From: Bremerella cremea | GTDB taxonomy: Bacteria; Planctomycetota; Planctomycetia; Pirellulales; Pirellulaceae | Length of the DNA: 64,000 nucleotides | NCBI RefSeq assembly: GCF_003335505.1 | Contig: NZ_QPEX01000010.1 | Location: forward strand, 620,001 to 684,000 | Direction of reading: 5' to 3' | Part shown: positions 17,276 to 26,494 of the stretch, piece after piece | How the letters are laid out: the number at the start of each line of letters is the position of its first letter | Numbering within the stretch: the first letter of the stretch is position 1 | Notes under the pieces: generated by a model | What the model saw: the letters and a program-made list of their open reading frames with translations, nothing else | Databases searched by the model: none | Told to the model about the DNA's origin: nothing | Made by a program: the position numbers and the translations under genes

Positions 17276-19684
17276 ATGACTGGAACCACCAACCCTTATC
17301 AAACTTGGTTGGGGCTCAACGTATCGAGCCGGCCTGATTGCTACACCTTGTTGAGCTTACCTCTGTACGAAGCAGATGCCGGTAAGATCATGGTGGCTGC
17401 GCAAAATGCGATAGCACGGGCTTCCATTCCGATGGCTCCGGCGGACGAACCGGCACGCCAAGCCCTGGTTTCCGAAATTCAACTGGCTCAAAACTGTTTG
17501 CTCGATCCGGCTCAAAAGCAAGCCTACGATCAACAACTGCAAGCCTATTTCAGCGGACAAACGGCCCCTGCCCAGCCAGTGCAAACGCCGGCAGCCCCGG
17601 TTGCTACGATCCAGGCCGTGGCAGCCGCCCCAGCCGCGTCTTCTGATTCCTCGGCTGAACCACTTATCCAAACGAAAAAGCAATCGACGGCCTCTTCGGT
17701 CAAACGACGCGCGAGTAACTCGGCATTTACCACTTATGCCAGCATTGCCCTGGTTCTGCTTACCCTGCTAGGCGGAGGGGGGTACTACTTTTTCTTCATG
17801 CAGCCAGCAGGCGACGTCGCCCAGCAAGACCCTGAAGATAAGCCAAAGCCCTCCCCAGCGGAACCTGCCCAGCCCGCCGAAGCGCCTGAAGAGGAAGTAG
17901 CGCCGGCCAAGCCTAACCCCAAAGTTCCTGGCGGCAAACGTCCGACTTCGGAAGAACTCGCCAATTCGATACCAAGCCTCGGTAACCCAGCAGAAACCAT
18001 GGTCGGCATGGACAGTATGCCTGCGATGCCCAGCAAACCAGCCGAGCCAACCGCCACCGCCGAGCAACAAGCCGACTTGCAAACGGCCTTAATGACGGCC
18101 TGGCAAGGGATCATACAGAACGATTTCGCCAAAGCATCGGTTGCCCTTAACTCGGTTCGTGAACTTCCCAAGACGAACGAAGGAACAACGCACTTTCAGC
18201 AGGTCGACCAATTTGTGCAAGACCTGATGGCCTATAACCAGGCCCTCAACGAAGGGCAGACATCGATCCAAGAAGGAGAAGAACTAACGGTCGGCAGTAC
18301 TAGTTTCACCGTCACCATGGTCGACGACAAGCGCGTGGGCATTCGCTTTGCCAACAAAACCAAAGCGTTCCTCCGCGAAGAGTTGCCCGACGGCTTGCAG
18401 CGTGCGTTAGCGATCAGCCGCTTGAAAGGAGATGACGGTGCCAAACAACGAATTGAGGCCTCGCACTTGCTCCTTTCTCCTAAAGCGAACATCGAATATG
18501 TCCGTGATTTATGGGTCAAGTCGGGCGCTGATGGGGGAACGCTGGCCGCGTTAGAAGCGGATAAGAAGAAGTACGCCGCCGTCGAAACGGTTGCGGCCGC
18601 CAGTCCTGCCAACATGCCAGGCGAGGCCATGACGGACACGCCAGAGACCGAAGCTTCTCCCCAGACGTTGAAACTTGCCGTCGAAGCCGCACGAAAACAA
18701 TTGACCGATCGTAACGCGATGGGGGCCAAGCAGGCCCTTGTGTCGGTCAATTCGCTTTCGCTTTCCCCCTCCAATCAGGCCAAGCTGGCAGCCCTCAAGC
18801 AAGTCGCTGATTTAAATCTGAAATTTTGGCAAGCCGTTTCTCGCCAGTTAACCAAACTTCCCCCCGATGAAGACTTGGACGTCAACGGCAAACTGACCCG
18901 AGTTGTCGAGTCGGACGCGAACCGCTTGGTGCTACGCGTGGCTGGCGAAAACAAACGGTACACGCTCGACGATATGCCCTCCGGTTTGGCCAAATTTCTG
19001 GCCGAGAAGGAACTGCCGGCCAATATCGAGTCGAAGAAAATCATCGGCGCGTTCCTATTGGTCACCCCAGAAGCTGGCGTCGAGCGGGCCAAGGAAGAAT
19101 GGGCCAACGGCTTTTTGCCTCAAGAGGAAGTCGACCTGCTTGCTTCGGCGCTGACGGCTTCGTTCGAGCAAGAGGAAGCCCCTGCGCAGCCTGTGGCGAT
19201 TCCCGATGACGCTGCCCTGGCCTACGCTAGCGAGCAGGTCATGAAGGAGTGGAATAATCGGATTGCGGCGGCCCCGAATCGCTCGGTTCATAGCAGACTG
19301 GGGGACCAACTTTTGGAAGAGGCCAACTCTCAAGCCCCTGGCTCGCCGGTTCAGTACGTCACGTTCCGCTTAGCTCTGGCCGAAGCGGCCCGAGCCGTTG
19401 ATTTCCCGCTATGCACCTCGATTATCGACGCCTGGCATGCCCAGTTTGCCATTCGCGAAGGAGAGTGGCATGCGAAAGCGATGCAGCTTGCCGCAAATTC
19501 TAGCGATGGAGACGAGGTTCATACCGCGATCGTCCAGCATGCGATAAAGCAGATCCCCCTTATCCGGGCCAAAGGGGAAGACGAACTTGCCAATGCGATG
19601 CTTAAATTGGCCAAAAATTTCGCGAGTAAGACGAACGACCAGGCCTTGATCGAGGCCTTAAAGCAGGTTTCCGCAGCTAATTGA
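17276..19684 (+). CDS. Membrane protein with DnaJ-like N-terminus and internal duplication
   Basis: An 802-residue protein of unknown function. Residues about 5-92 resemble a divergent J-domain-like helical unit found in planctomycetes (NPYQTWLGL, then LLDPAQKQAYDQQLQAY), but without an HPD motif, so DnaK stimulation is unlikely. One membrane segment lies at about 156-178 (SIALVLLTLLGGGGYYFFF), followed by a Pro/Glu/Ala-rich linker. Two related modules follow, at about 270-430 and 464-630: each has a helical part, a small beta part and then a matched core (LREELPDGLQRALA against LDDMPSGLAKFLA; SHLLLSPKANIEYVRDLW against AFLLVTPEAGVERAKEEW). The C-terminal 150 residues are helical. The ATG used has GAGG too close to it, so the start is uncertain. 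It is divergent from the macroglobulin gene. Confidence 0.75.
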   Translation: MTGTTNPYQTWLGLNVSSRPDCYTLLSLPLYEADAGKIMVAAQNAIARASIPMAPADEPARQALVSEIQLAQNCLLDPAQKQAYDQQLQAYFSGQTAPAQPVQTPAAPVATIQAVAAAPAASSDSSAEPLIQTKKQSTASSVKRRASNSAFTTYASIALVLLTLLGGGGYYFFFMQPAGDVAQQDPEDKPKPSPAEPAQPAEAPEEEVAPAKPNPKVPGGKRPTSEELANSIPSLGNPAETMVGMDSMPAMPSKPAEPTATAEQQADLQTALMTAWQGIIQNDFAKASVALNSVRELPKTNEGTTHFQQVDQFVQDLMAYNQALNEGQTSIQEGEELTVGSTSFTVTMVDDKRVGIRFANKTKAFLREELPDGLQRALAISRLKGDDGAKQRIEASHLLLSPKANIEYVRDLWVKSGADGGTLAALEADKKKYAAVETVAAASPANMPGEAMTDTPETEASPQTLKLAVEAARKQLTDRNAMGAKQALVSVNSLSLSPSNQAKLAALKQVADLNLKFWQAVSRQLTKLPPDEDLDVNGKLTRVVESDANRLVLRVAGENKRYTLDDMPSGLAKFLAEKELPANIESKKIIGAFLLVTPEAGVERAKEEWANGFLPQEEVDLLASALTASFEQEEAPAQPVAIPDDAALAYASEQVMKEWNNRIAAAPNRSVHSRLGDQLLEEANSQAPGSPVQYVTFRLALAEAARAVDFPLCTSIIDAWHAQFAIREGEWHAKAMQLAANSSDGDEVHTAIVQHAIKQIPLIRAKGEDELANAMLKLAKNFASKTNDQALIEALKQVSAAN

Positions 19685-20020
19685 TACCTCTCACGTAAAG
19701 ATTTGCCGATTCAGCCGGTTGCACTGCTTCTGCAAGATCATCCTGGCAGTCAAATACTTCTGATTGTAAGCGTCAATCCTGTTATCCTCACAAAGCTAAG
19801 TCCATTCGTATTGCGAGACGATAAGAGCTTTCATTAGGATGCGGCAATCAATAGCATCTCATCTCCGCCATGGACCGGCTTATAGATGTTTGCGTAAGGA
19901 ATCCTCATCCGGATTAATCCAAATACTGACGAGTTTCCGGGGCTTCTGTTGGTCGCCCTCTAAGATTGCTAACGCAGACGCTACCAAGAGATTCAATGTG
20001 CGGGAAGGAATCCCACCCGA
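19685..20020. other. Intergenic region, about 335 bp
   Basis: The region lies between the end of the 802-residue protein and the start of the multiheme cytochrome gene. It contains no supported gene. GGAAGGAATC near 20003-20012 is the ribosome site of the downstream gene. I see no strong terminator hairpin. Confidence 0.4.
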
Positions 20021-21994
20021 ATGCCTGCAGCGAAGAAATTAACCTCCCAATTGGCGGTGATAACCGTCGGGTTGGCCTTGTTAGGCTCGTTGTGGCTGGT
20101 TGGCGTAACCCCCACTTCTGTGGAAGCGGTCCCGCATCTCATTTCTTCCCCCCACCCTTACGATCCGGATTGGCCGGACGTCTACATGATGCTAGCTCAA
20201 AAATGTGCTAGTTGTCATCGCCCTGGGACCAAACAAACCGACCTGACTACGTATCAAGCAATCATTGATGGAGTGATCGGAAAAGATCGTCTTGTGGTCC
20301 CTGGGCAGCCAGACGAGTCGGCCCTTTTTCTTTACGTAGAATGGCAAGAGCACGCCGCCGTTGGTTCCGGGATTCCTCGCACCCCGGAAATGCCGCCCGA
20401 AAAGCTTGACTGGCTGACACCCAACCAGCAGGAAACACTCAAACGTTGGATCTCGAACGGGGCCCTCGAATACGCCCTGCCCAATCACTGCGATATTACT
20501 CCTCTGACCGAGCTTGAGTTTCCCTCGGCCAAGCAGTGCCAAGCTTGCCACCCCAAGCAATACGACGAATGGTCCCGCTCGATGCACGCCTATGCCCAAC
20601 ATAGCCCAGCTTTCGAAGCGTTCAATTTAACGTTGCAGGAACGCACCAGCGGCACCCAAGGGACCTTTTGCACCCGCTGCCATACTCCGGTCGGGACTGC
20701 TCTCGGAGAAAACGGCAATCTCCGCAACGTGCACCGTTCGCGCATTTCGATGGAAGGGGTCACCTGTGTCGCTTGTCATCGCCGAAGCACCAAGCATTAC
20801 AAGAGCAGTGGCCGTGTTCCAGTAGAGCCAGGCAAGCTGCAAGATGTCTGCATGTATGGTCCTTTCGATGACGGCGTCGGCGGGCCCGGTATTGGCTCGC
20901 ATGAATCGGCGGAACTACCTTACATCAAGTCATCACAATTCTGTGGGGAATGTCACGATGTGATCAACCCGCAAGGGATTCGCCTTGAGGAAGCATTCAG
21001 CGAGTGGCAAAACAGCCCTGCCGCCAAAGAAGGGATCACTTGCCAAATGTGCCACATGGGGCCGGTGCAAGGGCTTCCCTTCCAAGAATGCGATCGTCCG
21101 CTAGGGCGAGTTGCGGTTGTTCCCGGGTTGCCTGCCGAAAAGCTCCCGCTCCGTCATCTCACCGATCACACATTCGCAGGGCCTGACTACTCGCTGCTGC
21201 CTGACACCGAGTTTCCCGAGAAGCTCGACTGGATGTACGAGAAGGACTATCGCGACTGGAACGCGCTAAGTCGCTACGAGCAGGAAACACTTACCGAGTT
21301 GCGTAAGAAGAACCGGCACAGCTTGCGAATCGCGGATGAAAAACGCCTGGAAGTTCTTTCCAACGCGGCTGACGTTTACGTAGTCGCCCCGAAAAACGCC
21401 CGCGCTGGCGAGACGGTTCATGTCGATGTCACCGTTGAAAGCAAAATGTCGGGACATAGCTTTCCCACCGGATTCACGGCAGAACGCCAGGCTTGGATCT
21501 CGACCATTGTTCGCGACCAAACCGGGCACATCGTGTTTGCCTCTGGCGATTTAGACAAGAACGGCGATCTTCGCGACGAGCACAGCTACGCCGTGTTAGC
21601 CAACCAGATCCAACGCGACCGCTATCTGCTTAACTTCCAGAACAAGTTCATTGCTTTGACATCGGAAGGGACGGAACGTTCGGTTGTGCTTTCGGTTAAT
21701 CGCCATCTTATGCCGATCAACATCTTGCGCCCCGCCAATGGTATCGCGGAATCGTTCGGACGTCCGCCAACATTCCGCATTGCCAAGGGCAGCCTCGCGC
21801 CACTCACCAAACAGTCGCAAACCTATCCCGTTCATCTGCCGGTAGCGGCGGGGACATATCACGTTGAAGTGCGGCTTAACTTCCGTCATCTTCCGCCCAC
21901 GCTCATGGATCATATTGGGGCACCGCACCTGAAACAACAATTACAGATTGTTGTGCTGAAAGAATGGTGCAGTACGATCGAGGTCGCCCCATGA
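20021..21994 (+). CDS. Exported six-heme cytochrome c
   Basis: A 657-residue c-type cytochrome. An N-terminal hydrophobic segment (about residues 11-32) exports or anchors it. Six CXXCH haem-binding sites are visible: CASCH, CQACH, CTRCH, CVACH, CGECH and CQMCH. The first belongs to a planctomycete-type cytochrome C domain (MLAQKCASCHRPGTKQTD). The other five form a cytochrome c554-like region starting CQACHPKQYDEWSRSMHAYA. The C-terminal third (HVDVTVESKMSGHSFPTGFT onward) is a beta-rich domain. It would carry electrons in the periplasm; the donor and acceptor are unknown. The stop codon overlaps the next start (ATGA), so the outer-membrane protein gene that follows is translationally coupled to it. 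The ATG at 20021 has GGAAGGA upstream. Confidence 0.9.
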   Translation: MPAAKKLTSQLAVITVGLALLGSLWLVGVTPTSVEAVPHLISSPHPYDPDWPDVYMMLAQKCASCHRPGTKQTDLTTYQAIIDGVIGKDRLVVPGQPDESALFLYVEWQEHAAVGSGIPRTPEMPPEKLDWLTPNQQETLKRWISNGALEYALPNHCDITPLTELEFPSAKQCQACHPKQYDEWSRSMHAYAQHSPAFEAFNLTLQERTSGTQGTFCTRCHTPVGTALGENGNLRNVHRSRISMEGVTCVACHRRSTKHYKSSGRVPVEPGKLQDVCMYGPFDDGVGGPGIGSHESAELPYIKSSQFCGECHDVINPQGIRLEEAFSEWQNSPAAKEGITCQMCHMGPVQGLPFQECDRPLGRVAVVPGLPAEKLPLRHLTDHTFAGPDYSLLPDTEFPEKLDWMYEKDYRDWNALSRYEQETLTELRKKNRHSLRIADEKRLEVLSNAADVYVVAPKNARAGETVHVDVTVESKMSGHSFPTGFTAERQAWISTIVRDQTGHIVFASGDLDKNGDLRDEHSYAVLANQIQRDRYLLNFQNKFIALTSEGTERSVVLSVNRHLMPINILRPANGIAESFGRPPTFRIAKGSLAPLTKQSQTYPVHLPVAAGTYHVEVRLNFRHLPPTLMDHIGAPHLKQQLQIVVLKEWCSTIEVAP

Positions 21995-23643
21995 CAAAGC
22001 ACGTTACTCCCACTTTCCTTTGTCGACTAGCACAATCGTGCTGCGTCGCTTGGATGTGCGTTGCTTCGGTGCAAGCGGAAGAGAGCCTTTTCCCGTCGCC
22101 GCCACTACCGGGGCAGGAAAACCCGCTGCTGCAAGTTCAATTCAACGACGGGCTGCAGCTGTTGCCTTCGATTCAAGACGAAGTAAAACGCCGCAAACTC
22201 CCGCGTATGAATCCTTCCAGCGAAGCGGCGATGGAGATGGTATCGACCACCGTGCCACGTCCTACTCCGAAAAAACCGTGGGACGACGAGCCGCTGCCCC
22301 CGCTCGAAGAAGAACTGTGGCAACATGGCGGATCGTATTTGTACGCCCCTGAAGGGGACCAACTTGGCTGGCCCGACAGCACGTACGACACCGGCTACGA
22401 GTTGCTGCGTCTACCGGAAGATTACGTCGAGCCGGAACCGTTCACACTTTTCACCGGGTTTCTCGGAGAAGAGCCGATCAAGCAGTACCCTTTGCTGCAT
22501 TGGTTCGGGCCGAGTGCCTACAACTGGGAACCGCGCTTTGTGGCTTACGGTTCGTACCAAGCCAGTGCCATCGCTTACAAGCAAAACCAAACCCGCTCTG
22601 ATGGTCTCGGGCATCAGTTAATTGTTGACCTTGATCTACGTTTAACTGGTACCGAGCGATTTCACGTTCAGTTTCGTCCCCTTGGCGAAGGCTCGACCGG
22701 CGGCTCCTACTATCGCTTTAACGCCCCCGCCGGCTACATCGACAATAGCACCGGCGCGCCGCAGCGATTTTGGTTCGAGGGAGAACTGCATAGCATCTTC
22801 TCTGGCTACTTCGATCCTTTTTCGGTCCGCGATTTGAACATCGCCGTCGGCAAGTTCCCCTTCTTGCTGCAGAACCAACTGTTGATGAACGACGAAGTGC
22901 TGGGGTTGGCACTCAGCAAGAACACGCTGTTCATCGGCAACACGAGCAACGTGAACATTCAAGGAATTTACGCTCCGAGCGACGTCGACAACGTGGCCGA
23001 TGCCAACTCGCGAATGTACGGGATCAGCGCGTTTGTCGACTACAAAAAAATATTCTACGAGACCTCGTACCTGTTTATCGAAACGCCTGATGCACCTGGC
23101 CGAAATCAGCATTTCTATGCGATTGCTCGCACGGCGTTGTACGGACAGCTAACGTGTACCGGGCGTGCCTTGTTCAAATTTGGTGACGAGGCCGGTACCG
23201 GCGGGGGCGAACTGTATGTCTTGGAAACGAACTACACGCAAGCGTTCCCCAATCATCCGCTAGGAATCGAACTAGGTGTCGGTTACTGCAACTTGTTCTA
23301 TGCCACCGAAGGCTGGAACTCGGCAGCTGGTGGCGGCTTCAACCGGCTACGCGCCGCTTTCGACGTCAACCCGCTCGTCGGCATTTCGACCGGTATGACG
23401 TTGGGAGAAAACTACGGTGCCGCCGTCGGCATGCAGTTCTTCCGCCACCACGAAGACGAGTCGATCGCCCCTGAGTTCGCGTTTCAATCGCTCAACGGGG
23501 ACGCTATCTACGGGCTAGGCCTGCGTTACCAACGCAAGACCGGCAAACGAACGTTCTTCGAAGTCTTGGGGCTGGTTAACTTCTCCGAAAATGCCGCCCT
23601 CCGCCGCGATGGCGTGTTCGTCTCCGAGACGATTCTGTTCTAA
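21991..23643 (+). CDS. Putative outer-membrane beta-barrel protein
   Basis: A 550-residue exported protein, not matched to a named family. A signal peptide spans about residues 1-29 (CCVAWMCVASVQA). After a Pro-rich periplasmic segment, residues about 170-550 show alternating hydrophobic/polar strands with many aromatics and Gly, and the chain ends in phenylalanine (VSETILF), the classical C-terminal signal for outer-membrane barrel assembly. The start ATG overlaps the stop of the six-heme cytochrome gene (ATGA), with GAGG upstream, so the two products are made together. A longer frame begins at 21964 but would lack a clean signal peptide. The pair resembles a porin-cytochrome arrangement. 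Porin function and barrel size are inferred, not shown. Confidence 0.68.
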   Translation: MTKHVTPTFLCRLAQSCCVAWMCVASVQAEESLFPSPPLPGQENPLLQVQFNDGLQLLPSIQDEVKRRKLPRMNPSSEAAMEMVSTTVPRPTPKKPWDDEPLPPLEEELWQHGGSYLYAPEGDQLGWPDSTYDTGYELLRLPEDYVEPEPFTLFTGFLGEEPIKQYPLLHWFGPSAYNWEPRFVAYGSYQASAIAYKQNQTRSDGLGHQLIVDLDLRLTGTERFHVQFRPLGEGSTGGSYYRFNAPAGYIDNSTGAPQRFWFEGELHSIFSGYFDPFSVRDLNIAVGKFPFLLQNQLLMNDEVLGLALSKNTLFIGNTSNVNIQGIYAPSDVDNVADANSRMYGISAFVDYKKIFYETSYLFIETPDAPGRNQHFYAIARTALYGQLTCTGRALFKFGDEAGTGGGELYVLETNYTQAFPNHPLGIELGVGYCNLFYATEGWNSAAGGGFNRLRAAFDVNPLVGISTGMTLGENYGAAVGMQFFRHHEDESIAPEFAFQSLNGDAIYGLGLRYQRKTGKRTFFEVLGLVNFSENAALRRDGVFVSETILF

Positions 23644-23829
23644 CAGGCAGTGGTTTCAGCTCTCGCGTGGGGGAGTGGCAACGAAAGCCGCCTTGGCCCA
23701 GGGAGGAGACACCATCTGTGGAAAATCGCTCGGAAGAAGTAAACTAGAGACTTCGCCCCCTTGTGCCGTTTTCTATTTATTAAGAAAGCGGAGACCTCGT
23801 GTTATTCCTTTGTTTGCTGAAGTTGCATC

Positions 23830-25110
23830 GTGGTTGCTGAAATAGAGATTGCCCCATGTGGCCCGATTACCGGTTCGATTCGGCCCCCTGGCTCCAAGAG
23901 CTTAACCAACCGCGCGCTGATCATCGCTGCTCTGGCCGAAGGTACCTCGCTGCTGACTGGGGCTCTTGAAAGCGAAGACACCGAAGTAATGATCGATAGT
24001 CTCCGCCGCATTGGCGTGAAGATCGATCACGATGCCGCTGCTCACACGCTAACCGTTTGCGGCAACGGAGGCACGTTCGCCGGGGATAACATGGAGATGT
24101 TTATCGCCAACAGCGGCACCTCGATGCGGTTTCTTACCGCTCTGGCCACGCTGGGCGAGGGGAACTTTCGGCTCGATGGGATTGCCCGAATGCGGGAACG
24201 CCCAATCGGCGACTTGATCGTGGCATTGCAGCAGTTGGGCGCCAAGATTCGTACCGAGCACGACAATGCCTGTCCACCGGTTTTGGTCACGGCCAGCGGG
24301 CTACCAGGAGGCCGAGCGAAGATTGCCGGCAACATTAGCAGTCAGTACCTAAGTGGCCTGCTGATGGCCGCTCCTTATGCCCAAGGAACAGTAGAACTGG
24401 AAGTTGATGGCGAATTGGTTTCGCAGCCGTACGTCCGCATGACGACGCACATCATGCGCGACTTCGGTGTCGACTTGGAAGAAAACGATTGCCGCCGGTT
24501 TGTGATTCCCGGCCAGCAGACGTATCAAGCTCGCCCTTATGCGATTGAACCAGATGCCTCGGCAGCGAGTTATTTCTGGGGGGCGGCAGCGGTCAGCGGA
24601 GGAAAGGTCACCGTCGCAGGGCTTTCCCGCGATGCTCTGCAAGGCGATGTCGGCTTCTGCGACGCCCTGGCTCAGATGGGCTGTCAGGTCGACTACCAGG
24701 CCGACTCGATCACCGTGACTGGGCAACCGCTTCATGGCATCGAGATCGACATGGGAGAAATCAGCGATACCGTTCAGACTTTGGCAGCGGTGGCTCTCTT
24801 CGCCACCGGTCCGACCAAGATTACCGGTGTGGCCCACAATCGCCACAAAGAAACTGACCGGATCGGCGACTTGGCCTGTGAACTTCAAAAGCTGGGGGCA
24901 ACGGTCGAAGAACTGCCCGACGGTATGATCATCACGCCAGGCCCTTTAAGGCCGGCTCGAATCGAAACTTATAACGACCACCGTATGGCAATGAGTTTAG
25001 CCCTGGTTGGGTTGCGACAACCGGGCGTGGTGATTCTGAACCCGGGCTGCACCAGCAAGACCTATCCGCTTTTCTTTGAGGATCTGGCCAAGATTTGTGG
25101 CACTTCGTAA
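23830..25110 (+). CDS. aroA: 3-phosphoshikimate 1-carboxyvinyltransferase (EPSP synthase)
   Basis: A 426-residue cytosolic enzyme of the shikimate pathway that joins phosphoenolpyruvate to shikimate-3-phosphate. Signature segments are all present: [17 protein letters not shown] at the N-terminus, NSGTSMRFL (PEP-binding loop), [23 protein letters not shown], the ISDTVQTLA acid, [10 protein letters not shown] and [12 protein letters not shown] near the C-terminus. Length is normal. The start codon is GTG at 23830, because an in-frame TGA lies at 23818-23820 and no ATG intervenes; no obvious Shine-Dalgarno is seen. The gene follows the barrel protein by 186 nt and probably has its own promoter. 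No other aro gene is nearby. Confidence 0.96.
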   Translation: MVAEIEIAPCGPITGSIRPPGSKSLTNRALIIAALAEGTSLLTGALESEDTEVMIDSLRRIGVKIDHDAAAHTLTVCGNGGTFAGDNMEMFIANSGTSMRFLTALATLGEGNFRLDGIARMRERPIGDLIVALQQLGAKIRTEHDNACPPVLVTASGLPGGRAKIAGNISSQYLSGLLMAAPYAQGTVELEVDGELVSQPYVRMTTHIMRDFGVDLEENDCRRFVIPGQQTYQARPYAIEPDASAASYFWGAAAVSGGKVTVAGLSRDALQGDVGFCDALAQMGCQVDYQADSITVTGQPLHGIEIDMGEISDTVQTLAAVALFATGPTKITGVAHNRHKETDRIGDLACELQKLGATVEELPDGMIITPGPLRPARIETYNDHRMAMSLALVGLRQPGVVILNPGCTSKTYPLFFEDLAKICGTS

Positions 25111-25213
25111 CGACGGCGTGCGTCCAAGAACGATAAAAGGCCGCGTCATGCGGCCCATTCTTCGTACAGACTTGCGAGTTGCAAGCCAACTTCCTTTCCG
25201 CCTTTGAAATGCC

Positions 25214-25459
25214 TCAATTGGTACCAAATGTGGTAGGAAATTGAGTGTTTACCAGGCTCCGGCCTAGAAAGGCGTCGGCCTTATGCAATGCATCGTCCAC
25301 CGGGTTTGCGATCGGTGCGCCAAGGATGGTGGGATCTTGGGAAATGAAGTTAGCGCCGCAATGCTGGCACGCAACTTCCAACCCCAAGTATTCCACTTTT
25401 ACCTGTAGCTTCCGGCCGCAGGTCGGACATGATTGCACGAAATACGTGACTTTACACAC
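25214..25459 (-). CDS. Small zinc-ribbon-like protein
   Basis: An 81-residue protein with two cysteine pairs, CPTCG and CQHCG, 21 residues apart (SCPTCGRKLQVKVEYLGLEV then ACQHCGANF), which fits a zinc ribbon. The rest has no recognised family. The open frame extends upstream to a TTG at 25558, but a GTG at 25459 has GGAGAT with AGGAG about 8 nt upstream and is the better start. It is cytosolic by prediction. The gene is convergent with aroA and divergent from the secreted protein gene at 25841. Similar short ribbons occur as orphan genes in planctomycetes; no function can be assigned. Confidence 0.62.
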   Translation of the reverse strand: MCKVTYFVQSCPTCGRKLQVKVEYLGLEVACQHCGANFISQDPTILGAPIANPVDDALHKADAFLGRSLVNTQFPTTFGTN

Positions 25460-25840
25460 GACGGTATCTCCTACTACCGTGATTGCCTGCAGGTTGTCAT
25501 TGGGGGTGACAACCTCGAAAACGTCCCCGCAGTATAAGGAACCAGGCGAAGAAATCAAACGAAAAAAATGGGCCTACGGTATATCAGGCCATCTTTATAG
25601 CAGTAGCTAGGGGATCTTAATTTCAATTAATTAAGAAGCCAAAACATCCACCTAACAGGTGGATGAAGCTCTAAACCGTTTGATATCTCGCGGATAAGGC
25701 CTGTTTGAGCACTTACCCCCCCTTTTCTGGCTAATCCACACCCATGCCCTAGATTGTGATCTATTCTTATTTCTAGTGGGCAGAACGATATTTACGAGGT
25801 CAAGATTTGCACAAATTGCGCGAACGTGTCTGGGAAAATC
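25460..25840. other. Divergent intergenic region, about 380 bp, with a hairpin
   Basis: This AT-rich stretch separates two divergent genes. It contains the perfect hairpin listed at 25645-25665 and otherwise no supported gene. Promoters for both neighbours must lie here. Confidence 0.4.
25645..25665. promoter_or_regulatory. Perfect 9-bp inverted repeat, 3-nt loop
   Basis: CATCCACCT (25645-25653), AAC, AGGTGGATG (25657-25665). No T-run follows on either strand, so it is unlikely to be an intrinsic terminator. It may be an operator, or a 5' leader hairpin of the gene at 25841. Note that AGGTGGATG resembles an SD sequence plus ATG, so sequestration of an initiation site is possible. Confidence 0.35.
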
Positions 25841-26494
25841 ATGCGCTTTTTACGCTTCCGTTCATCAACTGCCGCACTCGCAATCATGCTTGCTCTGACG
25901 CTAGGCAGCATCACGCACGTTCAGGCAGAACGACAACGCCCGTCTTCTGAAACATTAGAGAGCCTAGTCCGGCAGTTTTTTGCCCGAGTGGGTAATCCGC
26001 ATAAGCCGCAACTGATCACGCAAAGTCAGGTTCATAACCTACTCGAAGAACTGCGTGGGATGCATATTCAAATCCCTGGCCGCCATCAGATCGTACGGAC
26101 GTTTCCCCACGACAAAGAGTTCTTCAGTCGGTTCGTGCTAAGCGAACTCTCACACGATCCGACCGATCACTTCCCAGAAGATCCGACGTTTCTGTTTCAA
26201 CGAATCGACGCGATGTGTTCATCGCATGCGTCGCTGCGGCACTTCTTGATTCTGGCCGGTAGAGGCCAAGCGTTTGAAGCAAATTGGGTTCCGCAAGAGC
26301 CTCTTTTCCCACCACTGGAAGGCCTGGTCACCCAGGACCTTCTCAAAGAACATGGGCTCTTAGATGTCGCCCAGGCAAGCCCCCGCCGACGCAATTACAC
26401 GGTTGATCACCTGCTGGAAATTCTACGAACTTCCTACAATCCAGAACGCATTACGGCCAGCGGCCAAGACTCACTTGACGCGCTCGGCCGATAA
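25841..26494 (+). CDS. Secreted hypothetical protein
   Basis: A 217-residue protein with a signal peptide (residues 1-31, FRSSTAALAIMLALTLGS then THVQA). The mature part is largely helical and polar, with no recognised domain. Features include HQIVRTFPHDKEFFSRFVLS and a Pro/Leu-rich centre. The ATG at 25841 gives the cleanest signal peptide, with GGGAAA upstream; a GTG five codons earlier is possible. The 3' end overlaps the 3' end of the convergent cyclophilin gene by 24 bp, so the genes share a termination region. The protein is predicted periplasmic. The hairpin about 180 bp upstream could regulate it. Confidence 0.6.
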   Translation: MRFLRFRSSTAALAIMLALTLGSITHVQAERQRPSSETLESLVRQFFARVGNPHKPQLITQSQVHNLLEELRGMHIQIPGRHQIVRTFPHDKEFFSRFVLSELSHDPTDHFPEDPTFLFQRIDAMCSSHASLRHFLILAGRGQAFEANWVPQEPLFPPLEGLVTQDLLKEHGLLDVAQASPRRRNYTVDHLLEILRTSYNPERITASGQDSLDALGR

